From: Gammaproteobacteria bacterium
GTDB taxonomy: Bacteria; Pseudomonadota; Gammaproteobacteria; GCA-001735895
Assembly (NCBI GenBank): GCA_024763185.1
Contig: JANTFY010000030.1
Location: forward strand, 1 to 15,690
DNA length: 15,690 nucleotides
Reading direction: 5' to 3'
Made by a program: the position numbers and the translations under genes
Part shown: positions 1 to 8,058 of the stretch, piece after piece
Numbering within the stretch: position 1 is the first letter of the stretch
Layout of the letters: every line of letters begins with the position of its first letter
The notes under the pieces: model-generated
Told to the model about the DNA's origin: nothing
Databases searched by the model: none
What the model saw: the letters and a program-made list of their open reading frames with translations, nothing else

Positions 1-1
1 A

Positions 2-211
2 AGCAGTGAAAAAAGTGTGAAGAATGTGCTCCAGCATTTGTATTTTGTCGATGAGCGCAAAAGTCGGTTAATTGCTCTGCACGACCCCAAGCAATATCTG
101 GCTGGTATGACGGCTTGTGGATACAAAGGTATTGTCATGTCATGGGCATACCTTTTGAAGCCAGTTTTTAGCAACGGCTGGTCTCAAGAATGTTCAGGCC
201 ATGACCTGTAA
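2..211 (+). CDS. possible 3' end of an unidentified gene (partial)
   Basis: One frame is open from the left edge of the window to a TAA stop, about 69 codons. Possible internal starts exist (GTG at 17), but because the frame is still open at the edge, this could be the tail of a longer gene. The predicted peptide has no motif, signal peptide or membrane segment that I recognise, and no clear ribosome binding site precedes the GTG. It ends 33 bases before the convergent stop of the lipoprotein gene. A stretch this short can be open by chance, so this is only a weak candidate. Confidence 0.2.
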   Translation, partial: SSEKSVKNVLQHLYFVDERKSRLIALHDPKQYLAGMTACGYKGIVMSWAYLLKPVFSNGWSQECSGHDL

Positions 212-244
212 ACATTCTGAAACCACATGATTTGATGTCGATTC

Positions 245-1315
245 TTACAGTGGCCCGGTCGACCCCAGGGTATCGCAAAAATCCAGAATTATGTAACCGG
301 TTCCCGGTATATAAGGCGAGTGACCGGCGGCGATAAAATTCGGTTCTGCCCGTGGTTGCCAGATAAAATGACGCTCACATTCCCCGCTTTCCCATTCATA
401 AGAAATGGCGGCGTCGAGTGTGACATCCGAGCCCATATCCACGTAGAATTCATCCAGCAAGGCACCGTTGTAGGAGTATGCCCAGTTATAGGTATCAGCC
501 GGATCATTCGGGCTGTCCTGGCGATTGAAGATATTACCCTCGGTTGTGTTTTGCACGTTGGTCGGCAGAGCATAGGCAAAACCGACTTCTGCCTGGTAAG
601 TGGGCACACCGGTTATGGTCGAGATAATATGGCTGATCTGGCCACCCCCTAAAAATGTCAGTGCAGATACTTCCGTAGTACCCCCCATGTCGGTACGAGA
701 GAGTTGCGCAGGCAAATTCGTCATCATATCGTAGGTGATTTGACCCTGTGCAAGAGACATGGGGGTAGAACCCGGAATTTCTAATTCTTCCTCCCAACTG
801 TCCAACTGGGTTCCGGTGTAGGTCAGATCAAATCGTACCGCATTTTGCAGCGTGCCCGCGCCGTCAAAAAATTCTATAGTGAGGTTGGTGACCAGGTTAT
901 CCGCGTTCCAGGTATAACTCGAGACGGTTCTTGAAGTGGATGTTGTAATAACCCAGGTTTGCAGGTAACCATCAACGTCGTAGCCAAACGCCCAGGTTTT
1001 GTTCTCCTGGCCAAAATCCAGGCTGAATGTGAGAAAGTCGGTATCCGTTGTTCCATCATCGCTGTAAGTGTAATCGATACTGGTGACGAATCCATTCGTG
1101 TCATAGGTAAATACGGCACGGCCTTCCGCAGTCCCGTTATTATCAAAATCATAGTTCATTGCGGCAAGACGTTGTCCGTTACCGGAGCCTGCTGACCCAG
1201 ATGCTGCATCACCCGGTGATCCTAAAGTCGTCGAAGAAGATGAAGGGCCGCTACCGGAGCCCCCGCATGCACTCAATACCAAGACGGTTAAGGCGATTGA
1301 GATAGAATATTTCAT
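245..1315 (-). CDS. secreted lipoprotein with YD-like repeats
   Basis: The 356-residue product starts with a typical lipoprotein signal: Lys at position 2, a short hydrophobic stretch and the lipobox LSAC, with the acylated cysteine at residue 17. Gly rather than Asp follows the cysteine, which under the Lol sorting rule favours the outer membrane. A Gly/Ser-rich linker (about 18–45) leads into a beta-rich body in which short units of the type aromatic-x-Tyr-Asp-x-x-Gly recur (for example FTYDTNG and FGYDVDG). These resemble the YD repeats of RHS-type and other surface proteins, though this protein is short and has no toxin-like C-terminal domain. A strong Shine-Dalgarno sequence (GGGAGGG at 1319–1325, reverse strand) supports the ATG start. 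No enzyme motif is visible and the function is unknown. It is separated by 170 bases from the upstream DUF6164 gene, so it is probably transcribed on its own. Confidence 0.85.
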   Translation of the reverse strand: MKYSISIALTVLVLSACGGSGSGPSSSSTTLGSPGDAASGSAGSGNGQRLAAMNYDFDNNGTAEGRAVFTYDTNGFVTSIDYTYSDDGTTDTDFLTFSLDFGQENKTWAFGYDVDGYLQTWVITTSTSRTVSSYTWNADNLVTNLTIEFFDGAGTLQNAVRFDLTYTGTQLDSWEEELEIPGSTPMSLAQGQITYDMMTNLPAQLSRTDMGGTTEVSALTFLGGGQISHIISTITGVPTYQAEVGFAYALPTNVQNTTEGNIFNRQDSPNDPADTYNWAYSYNGALLDEFYVDMGSDVTLDAAISYEWESGECERHFIWQPRAEPNFIAAGHSPYIPGTGYIILDFCDTLGSTGPL

Positions 1316-1485
1316 AAACCCTCCCTGGATATTTCATTAAAATGATTTTTAATATCCTAAGGGTTTTTAAATACAAATCAATAGCATTTTTGTTAATACT
1401 CACCTCAAGCCAGGAACTGCTTTATAGTTCATTCTATTTGCAACCCTGTTTTACGTAATGACTAAGTCTTCTTTTGCCAATTGGT

Positions 1486-1854
1486 TTATGACTGACCCAT
1501 TTCGTAAAAAGGCATGATGGATAAATAAAGGATAAATAGAATAATGACCAGCAGTGCAATGAACTGTAAAGGCCTGCTTAGCAATCGCTGAAAAAATGTT
1601 TCAATCTCACCTTTTTTAATTTTCTGCTGTGTTTCCTGCCTTATACGCCGGCTTCTTTCACGCTGGTATTCATCAAGTAATTGTTTTGCCTGAATGTATT
1701 GATCATCATCCTTGAGCCAAAGCCCGTGCAGGGATATCTCCCAGTTGCCCGGAGGTGACTCGTAAAAATCTATTTTATTTTTCGTGAGCAGGTTTTTTAC
1801 ATCATTGGCTTCGTCATCAGACACCGATTTAAGTTTAAAAATGAGTTTAGCCAT
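1486..1854 (-). CDS. DUF6164 family protein, C-terminal membrane anchor
   Basis: This 122-residue protein matches, from memory, the DUF6164 family of short gammaproteobacterial proteins. It has an N-terminal MAKLIFKLKSV strand, a 'DDEANDV' helix, and the FYESPPGNWEIS and LWLKDDDQY segments, which together look like a small ferredoxin-like or DUF2007-like alpha/beta fold (residues 1–65). A highly charged Arg/Lys/Glu/Gln helix follows (about 65–90), then one hydrophobic segment (about 96–114) likely to span the inner membrane, leaving the N-terminal domain in the cytoplasm. No catalytic residues can be named and the biological role is unknown. The start is the only reasonable ATG. The upstream EamA gene ends 106 bases away on the same strand, so co-transcription is possible but not shown. 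Confidence 0.75.
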   Translation of the reverse strand: MAKLIFKLKSVSDDEANDVKNLLTKNKIDFYESPPGNWEISLHGLWLKDDDQYIQAKQLLDEYQRERSRRIRQETQQKIKKGEIETFFQRLLSRPLQFIALLVIILFILYLSIMPFYEMGQS

Positions 1855-1960
1855 GATCTTATTATTGCTAAAATGTTAAAGACCAGAATTATAACCGGTA
1901 AAGCTTGTGTTGCAGCATCAATAAAAGCACTTAAGCACGCTATATAAAGGGGGCAGGGTT

Positions 1961-2833
1961 CTAGATAACGATCAAACCTACCCCTGCTACCATCAATCCC
2001 CCAGCGATCAGGTGCCGCGTCAGGTGACGTTCGCCAAATAACATTGCACCGTAGAGAATACCAAACAGCAGGCTGATTCTTTTAACCGTGATCATGTAGG
2101 CCGTCTCCACCTGAACTAGCGCCATGAAGTGGGTGACGACCATTATTGCCATGAGCAGAGCTATGGCGAAATTGAAATGAGGACGGCGCATGAACACCCT
2201 GAGGTTGGCCGGATTTTGCAGGGAGAAAATGAACAGCGCGGCTATGCCGGTGCAAGCATAGTAGAAAGCGCCAAACTGTTGCGCCGGCATCCACGCCATG
2301 GCCGCCTTGCCTCCTGCCGAGGTGAGCGAGTAGATCACCGCTACCAATAGCATGAGCCGGGACCCTGGGTTGCGCAGGATCGCGCGAAAGGGATTGACCA
2401 GGGTATTCACTGAAATGTACTGCTGCCGGTCAAAATTGAGCAGCCAGGAGCCCAGCACCACCAGCAAAATACCCAGCATCCCAGCCAGGCTGACAGTTTC
2501 GCCCAGGATCACCCAGCCGGTCAGGATGATAAACACCGGGGTAAAGGCGAGATAGGGCACGGTGAGACTGAGGGGATAGTCGCGAATAGCACGCATGTAG
2601 AGCAGTAACGCCAGCAATTCCAGCGGCACCAGCAACATCATCCAGCCCCAGAAAGCCAGCGGTAGTTGCGGCAGGGGCTGGAGAAACACCAGCGGCAACA
2701 GCAGCAGACCGGCCAGGCCCGCTCTTATCAAGGTGATTTCAACGACGCTGCTATCCGACATCCAGCGCTTGGTGGCAGCGTCAGCGCTGGCCAGGGTGAA
2801 AGCACAAATAAGGGTCAGAGTAAACCAGTCCAT
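1961..2833 (-). CDS. EamA/DMT-family inner-membrane transporter
   Basis: The 290-residue protein is almost wholly hydrophobic, with about ten predicted membrane helices. It shows the two-fold repeat expected of the drug/metabolite transporter superfamily: helices 1–5 (about residues 1–135) and 6–10 (about 155–290), joined by a short polar loop containing NFDRQQY. The pattern of short loops with a conserved Pro in helix 4 (YLAFTPVFI) and the late KRISLLFGILYG helix with its following GERHL loop are typical of EamA proteins. These export amino acids, metabolites or drugs, or move nucleotide-sugars; the substrate cannot be predicted here. The gene begins 61 bases after the yeaD stop on the same strand, so the two may share a transcript. 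No strong ribosome binding site precedes the ATG. Confidence 0.85.
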   Translation of the reverse strand: MDWFTLTLICAFTLASADAATKRWMSDSSVVEITLIRAGLAGLLLLPLVFLQPLPQLPLAFWGWMMLLVPLELLALLLYMRAIRDYPLSLTVPYLAFTPVFIILTGWVILGETVSLAGMLGILLVVLGSWLLNFDRQQYISVNTLVNPFRAILRNPGSRLMLLVAVIYSLTSAGGKAAMAWMPAQQFGAFYYACTGIAALFIFSLQNPANLRVFMRRPHFNFAIALLMAIMVVTHFMALVQVETAYMITVKRISLLFGILYGAMLFGERHLTRHLIAGGLMVAGVGLIVI

Positions 2834-2894
2834 CGTGGTATGCTATGGGTAACAGTTGCCAGATTGTCGCAGCTTTTTTAAACCGGTCAGAACT

Positions 2895-3794
2895 TTAGTC
2901 AATGCGAAAGTTGGCAACCAGGCGATATTCACCATGGCCTTCGAGCATGACCTGGTCAGGACCGGCATTGGTGGTCTCGACACAGATCATGCGTTGATAA
3001 TCGTCATCAGCAAGATCGGCCATCCTGGCCGTTGTGTCGACCCAGGGGTTCCACACCACCGCGCTGTTACTACCCCTGGAGCCGATTGTAATCTTACGCC
3101 CCATTGCCTCGTCGGCTATCGTCAATGGCCCTTCCACATCCAAATAGATGCGATCGGTCTCAGCGTCGATCACGACGGCACCCTGCTGGGTCTTTTCGGC
3201 AGCATTGTCCAGTTTGTCGATGTAAGTCTTTTGTTCTAGACCCTGAACCTGGGCCCTGGTGATGTCACCAACCGCGAAATAGCTGTGCAGGCCCTGCGTG
3301 ATGGTAATCGGCTGACTGCCGAGGTTCCTGGTGATCAACGCAATCTCGAGGCTGTCTCCCACGGTTATCTCTATGCTGAGATCGAACTCAACCGGCCAGA
3401 TCTCACGTGTCTGGTCGCTTGCCTGGCCCCCCAGGATCACCTTGATCACGCTATCGTTGTCGGCGGTGGCGCGGACCTCCCATTGCCGGTTGCGTACAAA
3501 TCCGTGAGCGGGCCGCCCCTTGTCCTCCAGATCAGGGCCAAACCAGGGCCAACATACGGGCACTCCACCCTTGATCGCCTTGCCTGCCTGCAAGAACGCA
3601 GCGTCGCTCATGAAAAACAAGTCATGGTCCTGCCCCCTGGGCTGATAGGACAGCACTTGACCGGCATAGGTGGAAATCGTGGCGCTGGCTAGCCCGCTAT
3701 CGATCTCGATCATCACCAGGCCTCCCTTGCCGGCGATAAATTTAAGTTTGCCTTCGAGACCGAAAGCAGCGTTTAGTTGATCAGGGGTTTTCAT
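2895..3794 (-). CDS. yeaD: D-hexose-6-phosphate mutarotase
   Basis: The 299-residue product is a cytoplasmic aldose-1-epimerase-like protein of the YeaD group, which interconverts the alpha and beta anomers of glucose-6-phosphate and related hexose phosphates. Recognisable blocks, in order, are the VCWPWFGP motif (80–87), the RPAHGFVRN segment carrying the first conserved His (97), QGLHSYF with the second His (170), VVWNPW (246–251) and CVETTNAGP with the putative catalytic Glu (273). Length and order match the family. A good Shine-Dalgarno sequence (GAAGGAAA) sits just before the ATG. It lies upstream of the EamA transporter gene with a 61-base gap, so it could be the first gene of a short operon. 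Nothing suggests damage. Confidence 0.92.
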   Translation of the reverse strand: MKTPDQLNAAFGLEGKLKFIAGKGGLVMIEIDSGLASATISTYAGQVLSYQPRGQDHDLFFMSDAAFLQAGKAIKGGVPVCWPWFGPDLEDKGRPAHGFVRNRQWEVRATADNDSVIKVILGGQASDQTREIWPVEFDLSIEITVGDSLEIALITRNLGSQPITITQGLHSYFAVGDITRAQVQGLEQKTYIDKLDNAAEKTQQGAVVIDAETDRIYLDVEGPLTIADEAMGRKITIGSRGSNSAVVWNPWVDTTARMADLADDDYQRMICVETTNAGPDQVMLEGHGEYRLVANFRID

Positions 3795-3976
3795 CGATTG
3801 GTTTCCTTCGTCAGGGGCGCTTTTACGATAGCCAGAATACCTAATCTGATTTTGAACGCCAACTGTCTACATAACGCCAGGCAGACAGAGATCGTAATGA
3901 TATTCAACCATGAATTCTGCCGTAAAGCTCGAAACAATACAGCGATTTGTGCATCCCTGTTTTTAAGCTGGATGGG

Positions 3977-4234
3977 CTATTTTATTGGGTATCCCTTTGG
4001 CTGGAAGGACGGATTGTGCCAGCCAGGAACCTGCCACCACGCCGGGGCGACCGGGTAATAAGGAACCACAGGCGGCAAGTAATAACGGCGATCCTCGTGT
4101 TCTCCGGTCAACCGGTTTATCCAGCCGGTGGGTCCACCCAATGGGCAAAAATCGAACTCAGGAAATCCTGCCTGCACATTAAAGGCCGCTAACAGTGATA
4201 GAGTTATAAAAAACCTGGGCAACACATTTTTCAC
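3977..4234 (-). CDS. small secreted aromatic/proline-rich protein
   Basis: This short gene would use a GTG start and encode 85 residues. A clear Sec signal peptide is visible: positive residues at 2 and 7, a hydrophobic core (about 8–17) and a probable cleavage after VQA at residue 22. The mature ~63 residues contain a single Cys (in DFCPLGGPTGW), a charged GEHEDRR stretch, and a tail very rich in Tyr, Trp and Pro (YYLPPVVPYYPV, WWQVPGW). Composition is reminiscent of small periplasmic proteins such as the sulfur-globule proteins of sulfur-oxidising bacteria, but I cannot assign it to that family. The signal peptide and the biased composition argue for a real gene. The start has no strong ribosome binding site. 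It is divergent from yajD, with 86 AT-rich bases between them that must hold both promoters. Confidence 0.55.
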   Translation of the reverse strand: MKNVLPRFFITLSLLAAFNVQAGFPEFDFCPLGGPTGWINRLTGEHEDRRYYLPPVVPYYPVAPAWWQVPGWHNPSFQPKGYPIK

Positions 4235-4320
4235 AATAATTAACCCATGATATTAATTGATAGTAATCCTGCTTAATCATTATCATACCCTAATAGTCAC
4301 CATAAATTGGAATATCATTC

Positions 4321-4692
4321 ATGAGTAAAGAATTTGATCACGCCAAGCTGGATAAAATTGTCGCCGACGCCCATGCCAACCGGGATAAACGCAACCAGGG
4401 TTATCGCGAAAGGGCCTTGAAAATGTACCCGTGGATCTGCGGCCGATGTGCACGTGAGTTTTCCCGTGAAAACCTGTCGGAACTGACCGTACATCATCGC
4501 GATCATGATCATGACAACAATCCCGCGGATGGCAGCAACTGGGAATTGTTATGCCTGTATTGCCATGACAATGAACATTCGCGTTATGCTGACTACGTTA
4601 AGGGTGGCGAATATGGCCACGGTAAAGCCACCCAAGCCGAAGCCACGCATAACCCTTTCGAGCAATTAAAAGCCATGATGGATAAAAAGTGA
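4321..4692 (+). CDS. yajD: YajD-type HNH nuclease-family protein
   Basis: The 123-residue protein closely follows the layout of E. coli YajD: an N-terminal helix, the YREKAL-like segment (here YRERALKMYPW), a zinc knuckle Cys40-x2-Cys43, the HNH-type LTVHHRDHDHDNNP block (His58, His59, His62), GSNWELLCLYCHDNEHS with Asn73, Cys78, Cys81, His82 and His86, and a C-terminal NPFEQLKAMM motif. The beta-beta-alpha metal fold and residues for nuclease activity are therefore present, but the physiological substrate of YajD is not established. It is cytoplasmic. The stop codon overlaps the start of the DUF1499 gene by four bases (GTGA), so the two are translationally coupled. Confidence 0.93.
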   Translation: MSKEFDHAKLDKIVADAHANRDKRNQGYRERALKMYPWICGRCAREFSRENLSELTVHHRDHDHDNNPADGSNWELLCLYCHDNEHSRYADYVKGGEYGHGKATQAEATHNPFEQLKAMMDKK

Positions 4693-5147
4693 TCAGCATC
4701 AAATTTATAACACTGATCATTCTGGGTTTCATCATCGCCTACCTGGCTAGCCTGTCTTTTTTATCGCGGCAAACCACGATCAAGGCTGAATCTGAACGAC
4801 AGCTATTACCCTGTCCGGACAAAAATAACTGTGTGTACAGCGACTCGTCGACAAAACGTTTCAAGATTGAACCGTTCGGTTTAATCAGTGGGGATAAAAA
4901 CGAAAGCTGGAGAAAATTGATTGAAGCCATTCAACAGGCAGGCGGTGACATTGTGGTAAATGATGGGCACTATTGCCACGCTGTTTTCACCTCAACGTTT
5001 TTCAGGTTTAAAGATGACCTGGAAGTGGCCATGAATGAAAATGCAATCGCGGTTCGGTCCGCTTCTCGAGCAGGAAATTCAGACCTGGGAGCAAACCGTA
5101 AAAGAGTTGAAAAGATACGATCACTTTATACAAAAACGGGGGCTTAA
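4689..5147 (+). CDS. DUF1499 family membrane-anchored protein
   Basis: The 152-residue protein begins at a GTG that overlaps the yajD stop. An N-terminal hydrophobic segment (about 4–26) anchors it in the inner membrane, or acts as an uncleaved signal, and places the rest in the periplasm. The DUF1499 signature follows: a Cys-Pro-Asp-x3-Cys motif (Cys42 and Cys48), a Ser-rich turn, the WRKLIEAI helix, the beta strands around HAVFTSTFFRFKDDLEV, and the terminal AVRSASRAGNSDLGANRKRVEKIR, which is the most conserved part of the family. The function of DUF1499 is not known. The last codons form the left arm of the terminator, so the operon ends here. Confidence 0.88.
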   Translation: MISIKFITLIILGFIIAYLASLSFLSRQTTIKAESERQLLPCPDKNNCVYSDSSTKRFKIEPFGLISGDKNESWRKLIEAIQQAGGDIVVNDGHYCHAVFTSTFFRFKDDLEVAMNENAIAVRSASRAGNSDLGANRKRVEKIRSLYTKTGA

Positions 5148-5162
5148 AAGCCCCCGTTTTTT
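5132..5162. terminator. bidirectional intrinsic terminator
   Basis: A near-perfect palindrome has GGGGGC (5138–5143) pairing with GCCCCC (5150–5155). It is flanked by AAAAAC on the left and GTTTTTT on the right, so a U-tract follows the hairpin on both strands. It starts inside the last codons of the DUF1499 gene and lies 19 bases beyond the stop of the convergent SCP2-domain gene, so it can end transcription from both sides. Confidence 0.87.
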
Positions 5163-5181
5163 ATCCGTGTTTGAGTAACAC

Positions 5182-5577
5182 TTACACCTTACCCATCACG
5201 GAAAAACTTTTTACAAAAGGCGTTGCCATTCTTGGGTCTTTAATCATGGCCTTGAAATCACCGGAATTAAATTTCAGCTTGCCGGTTGTCACCGCCATGC
5301 CCAACCCGGTCATGCCCAGTTCCTTTTCGAACCACTTCTTCCAGTTGGTTTCATCGGCACGCATATCCCAGTTTAATTCCTGGCCGTCATAACTGCCCGC
5401 ATCGGTCACTTTTCCTTTTTCAACCTTGATGAAACCACTCGGCTTATCATCACCTTTAAAGCCATAACCAATAACAGAATCAAATGCTATTTTTTCCAGC
5501 GCTCCTGAAAGTTCGGGCTCCTCATTCCATTCCTGTTGAAATTGCTTCATCCACTCATCACTAAATAAATCAGCCAT
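5182..5577 (-). CDS. SCP2 sterol-binding-domain protein
   Basis: The 131-residue protein looks like a stand-alone SCP2 (sterol carrier protein 2) domain. It has an N-terminal amphipathic helix (FSDEWMKQFQQEWNEE), a beta-strand series (IAFDSVIGYGF, GFIKVEKGKV), a helix beginning ADETNWKKWFEKELG, and the late GKLKFNSGDFKAMIKDP segment. That last segment matches the SCP2 'G-x-l-k-(v/f)-x-G-d-x-x' pattern. Such proteins form a hydrophobic cavity that binds lipids or acyl chains; the bacterial ligand is unknown. No signal peptide is present, so it should be cytoplasmic. A good ribosome binding site (AGAGGA, nine bases upstream) supports the ATG. It stands alone, with 194 bases to the SPOR gene upstream and a shared terminator downstream. 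Confidence 0.75.
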   Translation of the reverse strand: MADLFSDEWMKQFQQEWNEEPELSGALEKIAFDSVIGYGFKGDDKPSGFIKVEKGKVTDAGSYDGQELNWDMRADETNWKKWFEKELGMTGLGMAVTTGKLKFNSGDFKAMIKDPRMATPFVKSFSVMGKV

Positions 5578-5771
5578 ATATTTAATCCTCTTGTTTATGT
5601 TTTAAGGGCTGACAATTTTCGATCAATTACATTGAAAAAGCCATATTTGATTGCACTGTTTATAACTGAATTTTTTTATACCCTTATCGAAACCTTAATA
5701 ATGGTTCCATAGTAAAAACAGGCATTACTTAAAAAACTGATTAATGAATCATTCGAACAATAAGGAAAGAT

Positions 5772-6302
5772 TTAATTGACGCTTTTTTGAATATAGGGGA
5801 TGTCATTCATAATTAACTGGTTTTTTACTTTTGAGAAAAACCCATCATCCGCAAAAGGACCAAGTTCCACGCGATGATAATTGACTCCGTTCACGCCGGC
5901 CTTTTTTATCGTGGCCTCGAGCCCAAGAAAAGCCAGCTTTACCTTCATCCTTTCCGCGTCTTCCTGTTTTTTAAAGGAGCCAGCCTGCAGCAGGAATAAT
6001 TTATCCGCTGTTGCCTGGTTTTTCTGCCCACCTTCCTGAGCATTTTTCTTTTCCGCAGTTTTGTTTTTCACCCGCTCTGTGCGGTCATCGGGTACTTCAA
6101 AATTACGTTCCTTGAGCACTTCATAAAAATCAATTTTAGGCTTGCCAATTTTCTGAACCGGTTCTTTAGTGGACACCGGTTCCGACTGGCGACCGGTTTT
6201 AACTATCTTCTGGTCCAGGAAAAAAATAAACGATACAAACAGGCCAATAATCAAGACCAGGGAAATCCACACCCAGAGCGAAGTTTTTTTTGCTTCCGTC
6301 AT
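5772..6302 (-). CDS. SPOR-domain (FtsN-like) membrane protein
   Basis: The protein starting at MTEAKK (176 residues) has a short cytoplasmic tail, one membrane helix (about 9–29, WVWISLVLIIGLFVSFIFFL), a Lys/Glu/Gln-rich periplasmic linker (about 30–105) and a C-terminal SPOR domain. The SPOR domain shows FLLQAGSFKKQEDAERM, then GLEATI, and YHRVELGPF. SPOR domains bind denuded glycan strands of septal peptidoglycan, and the layout is that of the FtsN-like protein found after argS in many gammaproteobacteria. I prefer the ATG at 6302 over an upstream GTG (6332) because the latter would overlap argS by 26 bases and add ten poorly conserved residues. The gene begins 4 bases after the argS stop, which indicates one transcript. 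In Pseudomonas this gene is followed by hslVU; here it is followed by an unrelated SCP2 gene. Confidence 0.85.
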   Translation of the reverse strand: MTEAKKTSLWVWISLVLIIGLFVSFIFFLDQKIVKTGRQSEPVSTKEPVQKIGKPKIDFYEVLKERNFEVPDDRTERVKNKTAEKKNAQEGGQKNQATADKLFLLQAGSFKKQEDAERMKVKLAFLGLEATIKKAGVNGVNYHRVELGPFADDGFFSKVKNQLIMNDIPYIQKSVN

Positions 6303-6306
6303 AAAT

Positions 6307-8058
6307 CTACATTTCTTGTGGTGCGCTGACACCGATCAACAACAGGCCATTTTTAATAACCTGGCGAACCGCAAAAGCCAGGGCAATACGCGCATTGCGC
6401 AGGCCTTCATCATCTACTATAAATTTGTGCGCGTTGTACCAGGCATGAAACATATGCGCCAGCTCGCGCAGGTAATTGATCACGATATGAGGCTCACGGC
6501 GTTGCGCAGCACTGAGTAGGCGGTCTGGGTACAAGGATAACTGCTTAAGCAAATCCGTCTCGTGCGAGTTTTCAAGCTTGTTCATTTGTGCCTGATTAAA
6601 ATCAATTTCTTTATTCTGCTCAGCACATTGTTTTTCCACACTGCATACGCGGGCATGTGCATATTGCACGTAATACACCGGATTATCGGTAGACTGCTCG
6701 CGAGCCAGGTTCAGGTCGAAGTCCATATGCTGGTCCGCCTTGCGCATGACATAAAAGAAACGCGCTGCATCGCTTCCTACATCTTCACGCAAGGTGCGCA
6801 GGGTCACGAATTCGCCGGAACGCGTTGACATTGCTACCTTTTCTCCATTTTCGTAAAGATTGGCAAACTGCACCAATAATATTTCCAGCTTTTCCGGTGC
6901 ATAGTCCATGGCCTTTAATGCCGCTTTTACACGCGCGATATAACCATGATGGTCTGCACCCCAGACATTAATGACCTGTTCAAAACCCCGGTCAAACTTG
7001 TTCATGTGGTAGGCGATGTCAGAGGCAAAGTAGGTGGTCTGCCCGTTATCGCGTTTCACCACACGATCCTTTTCATCACCGAAATCTGTCGACTTGAACC
7101 ACAATGCACCGTGCGATTCGTACACCCTGTTTTTATCCTGCAGGGTTTGAATGGCCTTTTCCACCAGGCCCTGCTCGGTTAACTGCCGTTCGGAGAACCA
7201 CTCATCGAATTCGACCCCGAACTGGGCCAGGTCTTTACGAATGACATCGACCAGGGTGTTCAACGCCAGGTCAAAAACCTCGCGATATTTTTCACTGCCA
7301 AGCAAGGCCTTGGCATTTTCAATCAGGTCATCGATGTGTTTTTCCTTATCCCCTTCCGGGTGGTCGGCATGCACACCTTTGAAAACCTCAACCGCCGGCT
7401 GGCGAAACGCATCTCCCTGTTCGCGGTGCAGCGTGGCGGCAATATCCCAGATGTAATCACCCTGGTAAGCATTGGAAGGAAACGCGATTTCTTCGCCGGC
7501 GAGATCCAGGTAGCGCAACCAAACCGAGGTGCCGAGTATATCCATCTGCCGGCCCGCATCATTGACGTAATATTCACACTGCACGTCATAACCGACAGCC
7601 TTGAGTAAATTCGCCAGCGTGGCGCCGTATGCGGCACCGCGTCCGTGCCCCACATGCAGTGGGCCGGTTGGATTGGCAGACACAAATTCAATCTGTATAC
7701 GCTTATTGGCGCCATGATCGCTCAAGCCGAAGCGTTCACCCTGCTCTAGAATTTTTCGCACCAGGGATTGATTGACATCGGCCTGCAGGAAAAAATTGAT
7801 AAAACCGGGACCGGCAATTTCAATTTTATGCACGGCCTGCTCGTCCTGCATGTGCGGTACCAGCAACTCGGCCAACTGGCGAGGCGGCATACCCGCCTGC
7901 TTGGCATTCAGCATGGCGACATTGGTGGCAAAATCACCCTGCGCTGCATCCTTGCTGGCTATAATCTGGATGTTGGCCTTGAAATCCGCGTCCAGGTCTC
8001 CCCTGTTGATCAGTTGATCAAAAGCCTGCTGAATAAGTTGTTCGAGTTGTGACTTCAA
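6307..8058 (-). CDS. argS: arginyl-tRNA synthetase
   Basis: The 583-residue class I synthetase attaches arginine to tRNA-Arg in the cytoplasm. The N-terminal Add-1 tRNA-binding domain (1–115) is followed by the catalytic core with the HIGH-like HVGH motif (residues 135–138) within SANPTGPLHVGHGRG. The KMSKS equivalent, VAMSTRSGE, lies around residues 407–414, and a DALR-type anticodon-binding domain occupies the C-terminus (FARQ-like and YLRELAHMFHAWY segments). Length and motif order fit bacterial ArgS. The apparent start codon is TTG at 8058: an in-frame TAG lies ten codons upstream, and the protein aligns well to known ArgS N-termini from here. It is 76 bases downstream of priA and 4 bases upstream of the SPOR gene, on the same strand. 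Confidence 0.98.
   Translation of the reverse strand: MKSQLEQLIQQAFDQLINRGDLDADFKANIQIIASKDAAQGDFATNVAMLNAKQAGMPPRQLAELLVPHMQDEQAVHKIEIAGPGFINFFLQADVNQSLVRKILEQGERFGLSDHGANKRIQIEFVSANPTGPLHVGHGRGAAYGATLANLLKAVGYDVQCEYYVNDAGRQMDILGTSVWLRYLDLAGEEIAFPSNAYQGDYIWDIAATLHREQGDAFRQPAVEVFKGVHADHPEGDKEKHIDDLIENAKALLGSEKYREVFDLALNTLVDVIRKDLAQFGVEFDEWFSERQLTEQGLVEKAIQTLQDKNRVYESHGALWFKSTDFGDEKDRVVKRDNGQTTYFASDIAYHMNKFDRGFEQVINVWGADHHGYIARVKAALKAMDYAPEKLEILLVQFANLYENGEKVAMSTRSGEFVTLRTLREDVGSDAARFFYVMRKADQHMDFDLNLAREQSTDNPVYYVQYAHARVCSVEKQCAEQNKEIDFNQAQMNKLENSHETDLLKQLSLYPDRLLSAAQRREPHIVINYLRELAHMFHAWYNAHKFIVDDEGLRNARIALAFAVRQVIKNGLLLIGVSAPQEM

Noticed and set aside
4235..4320. Fur-box-like sequence between the small secreted gene and yajD
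   Set aside because: AATCATTATC matches one half of the Fur consensus, but the other half does not fit, and AT-rich promoters often give such partial matches.
6303..6332. Longer SPOR protein from a GTG start inside argS
   Set aside because: It would overlap argS by 26 bases and add residues with no family match, whereas the ATG at 6302 directly precedes a typical cytoplasmic tail and membrane helix.
7323..7715. Long leftward and rightward frames inside argS, priA and yeaD
   Set aside because: They lie in alternative frames of genes whose full-length products have all expected motifs.
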